From the NCBI GenBank assembly GCA_947441115.1, contig CANESS010000005.1, positions 1-44,243 of the forward strand: a stretch of 44,243 bases of DNA. The letters are read 5' to 3'. Numbering within the stretch: position 1 is the first letter of the stretch; each line of letters starts with the position of its first letter. The position numbers were made by a program, and so were the translations under genes. Under the pieces are notes generated by a model that saw only the letters and a list, made by a program, of their open reading frames with translations, searched no databases and was not told where the DNA came from. This DNA comes from Saprospirales bacterium (GTDB taxonomy: Bacteria; Bacteroidota; Bacteroidia; Chitinophagales; JADJOU01). Positions 18,819 to 28,935 of this stretch are shown in pieces.

Positions 18819-19490
18819 TTAAATATTTTTTATAACAACTACAAACTCGCCTATCGGCTCTTTCTTGCTAAAATGCTCTGAGAGTTCAGCAGCTTTCCCA
18901 CGAAGGGTTTCCTCAAATTTTTTGGTGATTTCTCGTGATATGGATATCGGTCGATCTCCTCCTCCTAAATCAATAAATTCTTGCAGAAACTTGACAATTC
19001 TGTAGGGAGATTCATATATGACAACAGTTTTTGGCTCAGCTAGGATAGATTTGATAAAGGTCTGTCTACCTTTTTTATGTGGTGGAAACCCTAGGAATAC
19101 AAATGATGAGAGGTCCGATCCAGAATTGACCAAGGCAGGCACAAATGCGGTGGCCCCTGGCAAACAATCTATTTGAATTCCATGTTCTAAACATTTATCA
19201 ATCAGTAGATTTCCTGGATCAGATATCAGTGGCGTACCAGCATCGGATATGAGGGCAAAGGATTTTCCACCTTGAATTTGTTGAACTAAGCGCTCTACTT
19301 CTTTATACTCATTCATTTTATGCAGAGGCTGCAGCGGCTTGGATATATCATAATGCTGAAGTAGTTTAAAACTCTGTCTAGAGTCTTCACACAGAATAGT
19401 ATCTACAGACTTTAATACGTCTAGCGCTCGCAGTGTGATATCCCCCAAATTTCCTATGGGAGTAGGCACTATAAAGAGTTTAGGCGTCAA
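18819..19490 (-). CDS. rsmI: 16S rRNA (cytidine(1402)-2'-O)-methyltransferase
   Basis: ORF; LFIVPTPIGNLGDITLRALDVLKSVDTILCEDSR, SDAGTPLISDPG, CLPGATAFVPALVNSG. Confidence 0.95.
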   Translation of the reverse strand: MTPKLFIVPTPIGNLGDITLRALDVLKSVDTILCEDSRQSFKLLQHYDISKPLQPLHKMNEYKEVERLVQQIQGGKSFALISDAGTPLISDPGNLLIDKCLEHGIQIDCLPGATAFVPALVNSGSDLSSFVFLGFPPHKKGRQTFIKSILAEPKTVVIYESPYRIVKFLQEFIDLGGGDRPISISREITKKFEETLRGKAAELSEHFSKKEPIGEFVVVIKNI

Positions 19491-19737
19491 GGGCAGATAG
19501 TGTATAAGAGTATTGCTCCATGATTTTATTGACTAGCAATTTCTCACAAGCTTCTCTCGTTTGATTTTCAGCGTCCTCTTTGGAGGCAGCCTCTAGGTGA
19601 AGCTCTATATTTTTACCGATGCGCACATTTTCTATGGCATGGAGTTGCATTTTGTGTAGACTATTATTGACAGCTTTGCCCTGTGGATCCAATAATTCTT
19701 TGTGCGGCATGACCTTAATTTCTGCTACGAATTTCAT
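19480..19737 (-). CDS. purS: phosphoribosylformylglycinamidine synthase subunit PurS
   Basis: ORF; FVAEIKVMPHKELLDPQGKAVNNSLHKM...VRIGKNIEL...EKLLVNKIMEQYSY. Confidence 0.9.
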   Translation of the reverse strand: MKFVAEIKVMPHKELLDPQGKAVNNSLHKMQLHAIENVRIGKNIELHLEAASKEDAENQTREACEKLLVNKIMEQYSYTLSALDA

Positions 19738-19848
19738 ATCTTTCTTGATTATTCAGCAAATTTACAGGAAATATTTTATTTGCAATTTTTTCCTTTTTAT
19801 TAATTTATAATCAGTTCAATTCTGGCATTATGCTCTATTTTTACATCT

Positions 19849-20646
19849 ATGATACGAAAGATAAAATCAGATCCAGCCAAACCCTTAATATTGATTACCA
19901 ATGATGATAGTATATACTCCAAAGGTATACGGAGTCTGGTAGAAGCCGTCAAAGATCTAGGTCAAATAGTGGTAGTAGCTCCTAGCCTACCTCAAAGTGG
20001 AATGGGACACGCCGTTACGTTAAAAGACCCAATTCGATTGACTCCAGTTAATAGATTTGACGGATTACTAGCTAGTTATGCATGCAGTGGCACACCCGTA
20101 GACTCCGTGAAAATAGCACGCGATGTCATTCTAGATCGTAAACCAGACCTTTGCCTATCTGGTATCAATCATGGCTCCAATTCATCTATCAATATTATTT
20201 ATTCTGGCACTATGAGTGCGGCCTTAGAAGCTGCCATAGAGGAGATTCCTTCCATAGGCTTTTCCTTATGTGATCATGATTTGGATGCTGATTTTGAAAC
20301 GGCTAAAATTGTGGCGAGAAAGTTAACGATTCAAATGTTGGCTCATCCGATGACCAAAACTAGTCTGCTCAATGTAAATATACCACAAGTGAGTCCGTCT
20401 GAACTCAAAGGCTATAGAATATGCAGACAAGCGGTAGCTAAGTGGGAGGAAGAATTTGAAGAGCGCAACGATCCACGCGGAGGCCATTATTATTGGCTGA
20501 CAGGTAAATTCGTCAACTATGATCAAGGCCATGATACGGATGAATGGGCACTTGAGAATGACTATGTTTCTGTGGTACCTATTCAATTTGACTTGACTAA
20601 TTACCATAACATAAACTATATTCATAATAACTGGGAACTCAATTAA
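19849..20646 (+). CDS. surE: 5'/3'-nucleotidase SurE
   Basis: ORF; ILITNDDSIYSKGIRSL, VVAPSLPQSGMGHAVTL, SGTPVDSVK, SGINHGSNSSINIIYSGTMSAALE. Confidence 0.95.
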   Translation: MIRKIKSDPAKPLILITNDDSIYSKGIRSLVEAVKDLGQIVVVAPSLPQSGMGHAVTLKDPIRLTPVNRFDGLLASYACSGTPVDSVKIARDVILDRKPDLCLSGINHGSNSSINIIYSGTMSAALEAAIEEIPSIGFSLCDHDLDADFETAKIVARKLTIQMLAHPMTKTSLLNVNIPQVSPSELKGYRICRQAVAKWEEEFEERNDPRGGHYYWLTGKFVNYDQGHDTDEWALENDYVSVVPIQFDLTNYHNINYIHNNWELN

Positions 20647-20704
20647 GCTCAATAAATTCATTTCCTTCAACCTTTCAATTATTTCACTTCTCAAATCAAA
20701 CTAA

Positions 20705-21001
20705 ATGGAATATAAACGAATCATAGGCTACGAAAAATTGGATAATATGCTAACAGGATTTATCCTAGGGTTTTTAGCCATTGGACTAGCTTATTTTGCT
20801 CAAATGACCTATTATAATGTGGATGCTTTGGGTGAATTAGGTTCGCCAATCAAAGTGAATATTCTAAAATTGAGTCTTCTCGGCGCCTTATTTCTTTTTT
20901 TGCTACTGAATTATTTTGACAAAGTCTTCGCTATGAAAGGGGTATTGATTTCAGTGATTATCGTAGCTACTTATGTTGTTTTTAAATTGTTTTGGAATTG
21001 A
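20705..21001 (+). CDS. small three-TM hypothetical membrane protein
   Basis: ORF; hydrophobic segments LTGFILGFLAIGLAYFA, LSLLGALFLFLLLNYF, GVLISVIIVATYVVF; TTGA overlap with next gene. Confidence 0.7.
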   Translation: MEYKRIIGYEKLDNMLTGFILGFLAIGLAYFAQMTYYNVDALGELGSPIKVNILKLSLLGALFLFLLLNYFDKVFAMKGVLISVIIVATYVVFKLFWN

Positions 21002-21816
21002 GTGCTTCTACTTTTTTTTTTCTAGATAAGCTGCCTGCTCGGCTAGAGCATGATGCCGTGCATTATAATTTATCCTTGGCGCAAAGAGAGCCTATTGCTT
21101 TGAATGATCTTGTAGGCAAGGAGTTTAAATTAGAATTTACAGGAAGGTTACAGTGTATAGATTGTAAAAAAATAGTCAAAAAATTTTATGCACCAGGTCT
21201 ATGCTACGTTTGCAGGATGAGTTCGGCCTTAAACTCCGATTGTATTCTCAGACCAGAGTTATGCGAGGCTCACCTAGGTAAAGGCAAAGTACCAGAATGG
21301 GAAGAAAAGTATCATAATCAAATCCATATAGTCTATTTAGCAAACTCTGGGGGCTTGAAAGTAGGCGTCACACGAGCAGATCAGATACCGACTAGATGGA
21401 TAGATCAGGGTGCGGATGAGGTGATTATTTTAGCGTTGACACCCTATAGACAATTAGCTGGTCAGATTGAAGTCGTCTTAAAAAATCAATTGAGTGATAA
21501 GACCAATTGGCGGGCTATGCTGAAAAATGTAAAAGATCTGTCTATAGATTTAAAAGTAGAAAAGCGTCGATATGCTGCTTGGTTGGTTGATCAAAATCAA
21601 GAATATGAGTATTATATCGCCGAAGATGACACCGTACATGTTTTGAATTATCCTAGCACAGTTTTGACCCAGCCAATACAATCCATCAAACTAGATAAGC
21701 AAGCTAAGCTAGAAGGCGTCCTTACAGGAATAAAAGGGCAGTATTTGATTCTTAATGAAAAGACAGTTATGAATATTCGCAGTCATGCGGGGTATGAAGT
21801 GTATGTCAACTTATGA
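20998..21816 (+). CDS. DUF2797 family protein
   Basis: ORF; CIDCKKIVKKFYAPGLCYVC, CILRPELCEAHLGKG, VYLANSGGLKVGVTRADQIPTRWIDQGA; TTG at 20998 overlaps the upstream TGA (alternative TTG 20992). Confidence 0.85.
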   Translation: MSASTFFFLDKLPARLEHDAVHYNLSLAQREPIALNDLVGKEFKLEFTGRLQCIDCKKIVKKFYAPGLCYVCRMSSALNSDCILRPELCEAHLGKGKVPEWEEKYHNQIHIVYLANSGGLKVGVTRADQIPTRWIDQGADEVIILALTPYRQLAGQIEVVLKNQLSDKTNWRAMLKNVKDLSIDLKVEKRRYAAWLVDQNQEYEYYIAEDDTVHVLNYPSTVLTQPIQSIKLDKQAKLEGVLTGIKGQYLILNEKTVMNIRSHAGYEVYVNL

Positions 21817-21853
21817 TCTTAACTACCATTGAAATAGATTCTTTTAGAAGATA

Positions 21854-24313
21854 ATGACCCTTTTTGCTGATATTATTCTTCCTCTAAAACTAGCTTCAAG
21901 CTTCTGCTATCAGGTTCCCAGCCAGTTGGCGGATAATGTAGTAGTGGGTAAGCGCGTTTTGGTGCCATTCGGTAAGAGTAAATATTATACAGGTATAATT
22001 TCTAAACTGCATACCGATAGACCCAACTTCGCTCAGATAAAGGCGATAGAAGAAGTTCTCGATGATGAGCCCATCCTATCAGCTATTCAGCTTGATTTTT
22101 GGGCTTGGCTAGCGAACTATTATATGTGCACGAAAGGGGAGGTTATGGAAACTGCTTTACCCAATTATTTCAAGCTATCGAGTGAACGATTTTTCAAAAT
22201 AGCAGATAATTATGCCGAAGAGCCGCTTTGGCCAATATCTATAGAAGCTGGCGGAGAAGAGGAAATGCTGCTAGATGCTATCCGGAGTTCTGGTCAGCTT
22301 TCTTTCAAGGAAATTAAGGATAGTTTTGGCAATAAGAAAGGACTAGCTAGTCTGAATAAATTGATAGACATCGGTATCGTAGAACCAATAGATATAGTCA
22401 AGGATAAATACAAGGCGAAATATGAAAAGTTTATTCGTCCGCATTATAGCTATACAGATACCTTTAAAATCAATGAGGCGTTTAATGCCCTACAATCTAA
22501 AAGTCCGCAGCAATACAAGCTGTTGCTCTGCTTTTTCTCACTAACCAAAGGACATGAGGGAGTGCTCAAATCTGACCTACTGCATAAAGCTGATGCCAGT
22601 GCTAGTGTGCTTAAATCCATAGTAGATAAGGGGATATTGGAAGAATATTCCCAGCAAGTTGATCGATTTACAATTCAGAAAAATAGTACACCAGAAAAGG
22701 CTATCCTGAGTGCTGTCCAAACTAGTGCTCACAATACTATTCTAGATCTTTTTTCTACCAAAACTGCGGTTTTACTGAGAGGAATCACCGGGAGCGGCAA
22801 AACGGAAGTCTATATAAAATTGATCCAAGAGGCCCTAGAAAGGCAGCAATCTTGTCTTCTTATTTTGCCTGAAATAGCGCTAACACAGCAGATAGTCAGT
22901 CGCCTCAATCGCTATTTTGGTTCAGATTTCGTCGTATATCATTCTCTCATTAGCCAGAATAAGCGCTATGAAATATGGAAGAAAGTAAAAAATGGAGAAA
23001 TAAAATTTATCATCGGTACACGCTCTGCGATGTTTCTTCCTTTTCAGAAGTTGGACTGGATCATAATAGATGAAGAACATGATAATTCTTTAAAACAAAT
23101 CGATAACAATCCAAAATTTCATTTACGAGATAGCTTGATTCATTATTCAAAATTGCTTCATAGTAAAATTTTACTAGGCTCGGCCACTCCTTCTGTAGAG
23201 ACTTATTTTAATGTAAAAAATGAAAAATATGGTTATGTAGAATTATTGGAGCGCTATGGAGAAGCCCTTATCCCCGAAATTGAACTCATCAATCTGCGAG
23301 ACCACGACGTCCAACAGGTAATGAAAAGTTTCTATTCAGAAAAACTGCTCGAGGAAACTCAGAAAGCGGTGAGTCAAGGTCAACAGGTGATTCTATTTCA
23401 GAATAGACGCGGATACTCACCCTATATTCAATGCAATACATGCGGTTTCGTTCAGAAATGCACAGATTGCGATGTGAGATTGACTTACCATTCCTATCAG
23501 AAACTCTTGGTTTGCCATTATTGCAATAAAAAATATAGTCTCAAGTCTACCTGCCTGGACTGTGGCAGTTCTGAGTTAAGAACCAAAGGGCTAGGTACAC
23601 AAAAAGTAGAGGAGGAAATACAATTATTTCTTCCTACCTTAAGAATTGGTCGCTTAGATCTTGATTCTGCTGGCAGTATAGTCAAGATAGACCATATTCT
23701 GAATCAGTTCAAAAAAGGAGACTACGACGTATTGATAGGTACTCAAATGGTTTCGAAGGGACTAGATTTTGAAAATTTAACTTTGGTAGGGGTAGTACAG
23801 GCAGATATTTTCTTCTCATTTATAGAATATAGAACTGATGAACGAGCGTTTCAAACCCTCCATCAGGTGTCAGGAAGGGTAGGACGCGGTTTAAAACCAG
23901 GGAAGGTCTTGATTCAAACCAGCGACCCAGATAATAAGATCATTAATTATGTACTCAATAATGACTGGCAAGGATTTGTAGAACAGGAGCTTAAAATTAG
24001 AGAACAATTTATTTACCCACCATATTGTAAACTCCTAAAAATTTCTATTAAGCACATCAAAGAAGACTTAGTCAAAATCTATGCAGATAAATTAGTAGTG
24101 CGCATCGCTGGCGCTATAAAGGCTATAGTGCTCGGACCTACGGTGCCTCCTATCTCTAGAATACGAAGTCAATATATACGAGATATCTTGATTAAGCTAC
24201 CAAAAAATAAAGATTTACAAGCGAACAAATCGAGAATAAAATCCATTATCGATGAGGAATTAATGACCTTGGCGAATAAGAACTTTACGATTGAAATATT
24301 GGTAGATGTTTAG
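21854..24313 (+). CDS. priA: primosomal protein N' (replication restart helicase)
   Basis: ORF; LLRGITGSGKTEVYIKLI, IIDEEHDNSLKQ, zinc cysteines CNTCGFVQKCTDCDVRLTYH..CHYCNKKY..CLDCGS. Confidence 0.95.
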   Translation: MTLFADIILPLKLASSFCYQVPSQLADNVVVGKRVLVPFGKSKYYTGIISKLHTDRPNFAQIKAIEEVLDDEPILSAIQLDFWAWLANYYMCTKGEVMETALPNYFKLSSERFFKIADNYAEEPLWPISIEAGGEEEMLLDAIRSSGQLSFKEIKDSFGNKKGLASLNKLIDIGIVEPIDIVKDKYKAKYEKFIRPHYSYTDTFKINEAFNALQSKSPQQYKLLLCFFSLTKGHEGVLKSDLLHKADASASVLKSIVDKGILEEYSQQVDRFTIQKNSTPEKAILSAVQTSAHNTILDLFSTKTAVLLRGITGSGKTEVYIKLIQEALERQQSCLLILPEIALTQQIVSRLNRYFGSDFVVYHSLISQNKRYEIWKKVKNGEIKFIIGTRSAMFLPFQKLDWIIIDEEHDNSLKQIDNNPKFHLRDSLIHYSKLLHSKILLGSATPSVETYFNVKNEKYGYVELLERYGEALIPEIELINLRDHDVQQVMKSFYSEKLLEETQKAVSQGQQVILFQNRRGYSPYIQCNTCGFVQKCTDCDVRLTYHSYQKLLVCHYCNKKYSLKSTCLDCGSSELRTKGLGTQKVEEEIQLFLPTLRIGRLDLDSAGSIVKIDHILNQFKKGDYDVLIGTQMVSKGLDFENLTLVGVVQADIFFSFIEYRTDERAFQTLHQVSGRVGRGLKPGKVLIQTSDPDNKIINYVLNNDWQGFVEQELKIREQFIYPPYCKLLKISIKHIKEDLVKIYADKLVVRIAGAIKAIVLGPTVPPISRIRSQYIRDILIKLPKNKDLQANKSRIKSIIDEELMTLANKNFTIEILVDV

Positions 24314-24393
24314 TTGTTTGATTTTATAAACGCTTTCAATGAAATGTTGAAACTCATACAAATAAATTAGTTAAATCTGTAGACTTTTGTAAT

Positions 24394-24729
24394 ATGACTA
24401 TTTTAGAGTCCAAGCTTTTTAAATTCTACCAGCAGGGCATAGCCTTCATAAAAAAATATTTTAGAAATAAGTATTGGATAGCATTTACTCTTTTTATTGT
24501 TTGGATTTTCCTATTTGACAATAATAGTGTAGTGAGGCAAGTGCAGCGAAAATACCAGATAGTAAAGCTAAATAAAGAAATAAGCTATTATCAAAAAGAG
24601 CTTCAAAAGACCAAAATAGAAGAAAAAGCACTAAAGTATAGCGATGAATATTTTGAAAAATTCGTCCGTGAAACTTATCTTTTGAAAAGACCAAATGAGG
24701 TTTTATATATCTTCGCCGAAGAAAAATAA
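24394..24729 (+). CDS. FtsB/DivIC-type septum formation initiator
   Basis: ORF; single TM then coiled coil, EKFVRETYLLKRPNEVLYIF typical of FtsB/DivIC. Confidence 0.85.
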   Translation: MTILESKLFKFYQQGIAFIKKYFRNKYWIAFTLFIVWIFLFDNNSVVRQVQRKYQIVKLNKEISYYQKELQKTKIEEKALKYSDEYFEKFVRETYLLKRPNEVLYIFAEEK

Positions 24730-24773
24730 AACCATTTTTTTGTTATCTAATCTTTATTTACTAATCACTTATT

Positions 24774-26252
24774 ATGTCTTACGATCTATTGAAGAAAAAA
24801 ATGTATGAAATCAAGCAATTGCAGTCTATTAGTGCTTTGCTTAGCTGGGATATGGAAGTGATGATGCCTCATGCTTCTGACAAAGGCTTTAGAGCCGATC
24901 AGTCCTCACTCATAAATGGACTGGCTCATGAAAAAGTTACGGATAATGTATTGGAAAAGTTGGTGAATGACTTGTTGGCTGGAAATACGCTATCAGAGCA
25001 GGATAGGAGAGAGATAAGCACCTTGAAAAAAGATATATCTAAGTCAAAGAAACTATCTAAAGAATTTGTAGAAAAGGAAAGTAAACTCACTAGTGAAGCT
25101 TACTCTATTTGGGAAAAAGCTAAATCATCCTCTGATTTCAAATTGTTCGAGCCTTCGTTGAGTTCTATCGTGGATTTACTTCGTGAGAAATGTGATTTGC
25201 TAGGTTATGATGTTCATCCTTATAATGCTTTGTTGAATGAATTTGAAGAAGGAATGACTGTAGCTAGACTAGATCCTTTATTTGAAGATGTCAAGGTTCG
25301 TCTAGGAGATTTAATAACCAAAGTATTAGTTAAGCAAGGCCCCAAGACTGCGCACTTGATTCAATCCTTTGATATTTCTACTCAGGTAAAGCTAGTAGAA
25401 AAAATTATGGATTTACTAGAAGTCAATAAAGATCTTTTTCGCATGGATGTCTCTTCGCATCCTTTTTGCACCAATTTTCATAGCACCGATATACGCATGA
25501 CGACGCGCTATAATGAAAATGATTTAATGTCTTCGATATGGTCTGCTATACATGAAAGTGGTCATGGTAGATATGAAATGGGTTTGTCTCAAGGGATAGC
25601 GGGCATGCCTTCGTCTAATTCTGTGTCTCTAGGTATCCACGAGAGTCAGTCAAGATTCTGGGAGAATAACATAGGCCGCAGTCAAGCATTTATCGATCTT
25701 ATTTTCCCGATTATACAAGAGTTTTTTTTCGCTCAAATGAAAGCTCTCAGCCCCTGGGATTTATTCTCTGAGATTAATTATATAGAGCCGAGCCTTATAA
25801 GAACAGAAGCCGATGAGCTGACCTATCACTACCACATTATGATACGCTATGAGTTAGAAAAAAAATTGATCAATAATGAATTAAAAGTATCTGAGGTAGC
25901 TGAATATTGGAATGCTATGTATAAGCAATATCTAAAATTAGATGTGCCGAATGATGCCGAAGGCTGTCTGCAAGACGTGCACTGGAGTTTTGGCGGTATG
26001 GGTTATTTCCCTACCTATTCGCTCGGCTCCTTTTATGCAGCACAGTGGTATCTAGAAATGAATAAAAACCAAGGTTTAAATGATCTTATCACACAGAAAA
26101 AGTTTAGCCAAATTAATGATTGGCATTCCGTTCATATTCATCAATATGGTGCTCTGTATAATTCAGACGAACTCTGCCTCAAGGCGACTGGCAAGTCCTT
26201 AGATTTTTCATGTTTCGAGCAGTACATATCTGAAAAGTATCTATTAGGATAA
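24774..26252 (+). CDS. carboxypeptidase M32
   Basis: ORF; LLSWDMEVMMPHAS, HPFCTNFHSTDIRMTTRY, HESGHGRYEMG (HExxH variant context), HESQSRFWENNIGRS. Confidence 0.92.
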   Translation: MSYDLLKKKMYEIKQLQSISALLSWDMEVMMPHASDKGFRADQSSLINGLAHEKVTDNVLEKLVNDLLAGNTLSEQDRREISTLKKDISKSKKLSKEFVEKESKLTSEAYSIWEKAKSSSDFKLFEPSLSSIVDLLREKCDLLGYDVHPYNALLNEFEEGMTVARLDPLFEDVKVRLGDLITKVLVKQGPKTAHLIQSFDISTQVKLVEKIMDLLEVNKDLFRMDVSSHPFCTNFHSTDIRMTTRYNENDLMSSIWSAIHESGHGRYEMGLSQGIAGMPSSNSVSLGIHESQSRFWENNIGRSQAFIDLIFPIIQEFFFAQMKALSPWDLFSEINYIEPSLIRTEADELTYHYHIMIRYELEKKLINNELKVSEVAEYWNAMYKQYLKLDVPNDAEGCLQDVHWSFGGMGYFPTYSLGSFYAAQWYLEMNKNQGLNDLITQKKFSQINDWHSVHIHQYGALYNSDELCLKATGKSLDFSCFEQYISEKYLLG

Positions 26253-26382
26253 TTTATAAAATTTCAAGTATTAACATATTCACCAAACTTTCCTTTTCTG
26301 CTGGGGAGGTTCTGGAATATTGGTTATATAGATCTATTAACAAGCAACCGTTTTTGATATTGATTTTCTCCTAAAAATAGCG

Positions 26383-26390
26383 TATATTTG
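26383..26390 (+). promoter_or_regulatory. -7 element TATATTTG, with TTG 20 nt upstream (26360-26362)
   Basis: Exact TAnnTTTG with correctly spaced TTG. Confidence 0.55.
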
Positions 26391-26406
26391 TAGTAAACTA
26401 TTTGAT

Positions 26407-28782
26407 ATGTTATCAAAACTAATTCTTGTCCTTTTTCTAATTTTTTTAGTATCGTTTTCTGAGGCGCAAGATATATTCAGAATGAATAATATCCCAGTAC
26501 TTCATGGCAATAGACAGCTTCTCAATCCTTTCACTGGAGGTATGAATAGTTGTATTGTCAATCAAATGGATTTGAATGATGATGGTATTAAGGACCTTGT
26601 CGTATTGCAAGTAGCAGGCACTAATGCCAATAGGATACAGACTTATATTCAGAAATCAAATGGAGATTATATCTACACTCCTCGCTATGAGGCCTTTTTC
26701 CCTAAAAATGGTAACTACATATTTACCTTACATGATTTAAATGAGGATAAAATACAAGATCTTATCTTACAGACAGAGAGCTATTTTCTCATTCATTATA
26801 CCAAGCGGATAAATGATTCTGTATTTCAGTTTGACCTTTATGATTCGATAGAATTTACTAGTTATGACCCATTGATTGGGCGTCAGCAGATTATAAGTCT
26901 CAATAAATATTTACCTGTATTCGAAGATTTAGATAGCGATGGGGATATAGATATAGTCTATGTAACTAGAAGCGGTAATAACAGATGGCTTTATAAAAAT
27001 TATAAAAAAGAATTAGCATTACCAGCAAATGAAAATTTATGGAAGAGTGATCAAATTTGTTACGGTCTTTTTAATTTTACTAGTTTAGACTTTTTTCCAT
27101 TAAAGTATAATGAAGGTTTTTGCAAGTCTATAGTCAAGGGAGAAGCCCCTCCTAGAAAAGATCCAATTTTAACGCCAAGACACGATGAATATCAAATGTT
27201 TTGGAATATTGATATCAATAGGGATTCATTATACGATGTAGTTGCTTATAGCGAAAATCAAAAAAATGCACCTTTGGGCCTCAATGTGGGATCTAAGGAT
27301 TCAGCTTATATTAAGAATTCAGACATCTATTTTCCTAGTTATTCCTCTAAACCTATAAATCTTATGATGCCTATTGGTTTCTGGTATGATGTCAATAATG
27401 ACAAGGCCAAGGATGTTTTAGTTTCATTTCTTATAGAGCGAGATTTTTCAGGAGTTCAATTGTCTCAAAAACTATTTAATGACGATATCAATACGATTCA
27501 TTTTTATAAAAACCTTGGTAGGAGAACGGTTTTAGATACAAAAACCATGACTTATCATGATAGTTTTGCCTTCGTGACAGATAGTTTTTTGTCTAATGAG
27601 ACTATTGATGTGGGGACTGGTTCTGCCCCTGTCTTTTACAACTATGATAGAGATAGTTTAGTCGATTTATTGATACCTAATATTATGAAGCGAGACTCTT
27701 GGGAGGTAGGATATATCACGTATTATAAGAATATTGGCAACAAAAAACAGCCTATTTATAAGCTAGAAAATCCTGATTTATTTGGTTATAAAGCTAAAAA
27801 TAGAGCGAATATTAAGCTAGCTGTCGGTGATTTAAATGGCGATAAACTGGATGACTTATTAGTTACTTCTTATGATCGAATTATTTATGGACCCTTTGCT
27901 ACCAAAGGAAATGCGGATATCATAGGAGAAATTTATTATCATCAAATGGGCACGGGAGGACAATTTATTTATACGACAGAAAATTTAAAGCTCGAATCTG
28001 AAGAAAAATATGGTCGGACTAATATTTGTATCCACGATGTAGATAAAGATGGAAAGGGTGATTTGTTTGTAGGAGATTTATATAATCTGAAATACTATAG
28101 AAATACTGGAATCAACAGCACCCCGTTTTTTGACACTGCTACCTGTGATTCAGTTATTAATCCAATTGAAATAATCGATCCTATTTATCTTCCATTTCAG
28201 TTTTATTATCACCCTGCTGTCTGGAAAGATCCAAAAGATAATAAAGAGTATTTAATTTTTGCCTATGAAGAATATAGAGGTAAGGTAGGTAAGGCATTGA
28301 TAGACCCCCAAAAACTTAATAGTAACCGTTCATTGAAGCTTGAGAATAAGAATAAGAGTATTTACGACAACTATTCGCTTAATAGATTGCCAAGTATAGC
28401 AATCAAAGATGTAACAGATGATGGTAGAGAAGAAATTATGTTCGGCAACTATGCTGGGGGTGTTCAGATATTTTCCATAGATAGCCTTACTGGAGTCAAA
28501 GATCCACCACCTCCGCCAAGTGCGATAGCTACTGTCAATTCTATAGGAAAATTTAGTGTTTATCCTAACCCGAGTCAAGATTTTATCCAATTGACTGGTA
28601 TAGAGAATAGGCTAGACTATAGTTTGTATATTTTTTCCATTGACGGCAGATTGGTTTTAGTGAACGAAAAGTTTAATTCCCAAGAAACTCTAGATATTTC
28701 ATATCTAAATTCTGGTATCTATTGGTTGAAAATACGTCATGACAAATTAGGCGAAAACGCTATAAAAATTCATAAGCAATAA
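26407..28782 (+). CDS. secreted FG-GAP/VCBS repeat protein with T9SS type A sorting domain
   Basis: ORF; signal peptide, repeats DLNDDGIKDLVVL, DLDSDGDIDIVYV, DLNGDKLDDLLVT, DVDKDGKGDLFVG; C-term SVYPNPSQDFIQLTG...GIYWLKI. Confidence 0.9.
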   Translation: MLSKLILVLFLIFLVSFSEAQDIFRMNNIPVLHGNRQLLNPFTGGMNSCIVNQMDLNDDGIKDLVVLQVAGTNANRIQTYIQKSNGDYIYTPRYEAFFPKNGNYIFTLHDLNEDKIQDLILQTESYFLIHYTKRINDSVFQFDLYDSIEFTSYDPLIGRQQIISLNKYLPVFEDLDSDGDIDIVYVTRSGNNRWLYKNYKKELALPANENLWKSDQICYGLFNFTSLDFFPLKYNEGFCKSIVKGEAPPRKDPILTPRHDEYQMFWNIDINRDSLYDVVAYSENQKNAPLGLNVGSKDSAYIKNSDIYFPSYSSKPINLMMPIGFWYDVNNDKAKDVLVSFLIERDFSGVQLSQKLFNDDINTIHFYKNLGRRTVLDTKTMTYHDSFAFVTDSFLSNETIDVGTGSAPVFYNYDRDSLVDLLIPNIMKRDSWEVGYITYYKNIGNKKQPIYKLENPDLFGYKAKNRANIKLAVGDLNGDKLDDLLVTSYDRIIYGPFATKGNADIIGEIYYHQMGTGGQFIYTTENLKLESEEKYGRTNICIHDVDKDGKGDLFVGDLYNLKYYRNTGINSTPFFDTATCDSVINPIEIIDPIYLPFQFYYHPAVWKDPKDNKEYLIFAYEEYRGKVGKALIDPQKLNSNRSLKLENKNKSIYDNYSLNRLPSIAIKDVTDDGREEIMFGNYAGGVQIFSIDSLTGVKDPPPPPSAIATVNSIGKFSVYPNPSQDFIQLTGIENRLDYSLYIFSIDGRLVLVNEKFNSQETLDISYLNSGIYWLKIRHDKLGENAIKIHKQ

Positions 28783-28906
28783 GATTGCGGATCATTTATA
28801 GACATTTTGTCGTATATCTGTGATATGTTTGCATTAATTAGTATACAATATACCATCTTATGTGAATTTACTTTGTCTATCTTGTATTGGCGCAATTATT
28901 GATGAG

Positions 28907-28914
28907 TATATTTG
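28907..28914 (+). promoter_or_regulatory. -7 element TATATTTG upstream of clpC
   Basis: Exact TAnnTTTG match, 22 nt before ATG. Confidence 0.5.
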
Positions 28915-28935
28915 TAAAATATTAATATTAGAAGA

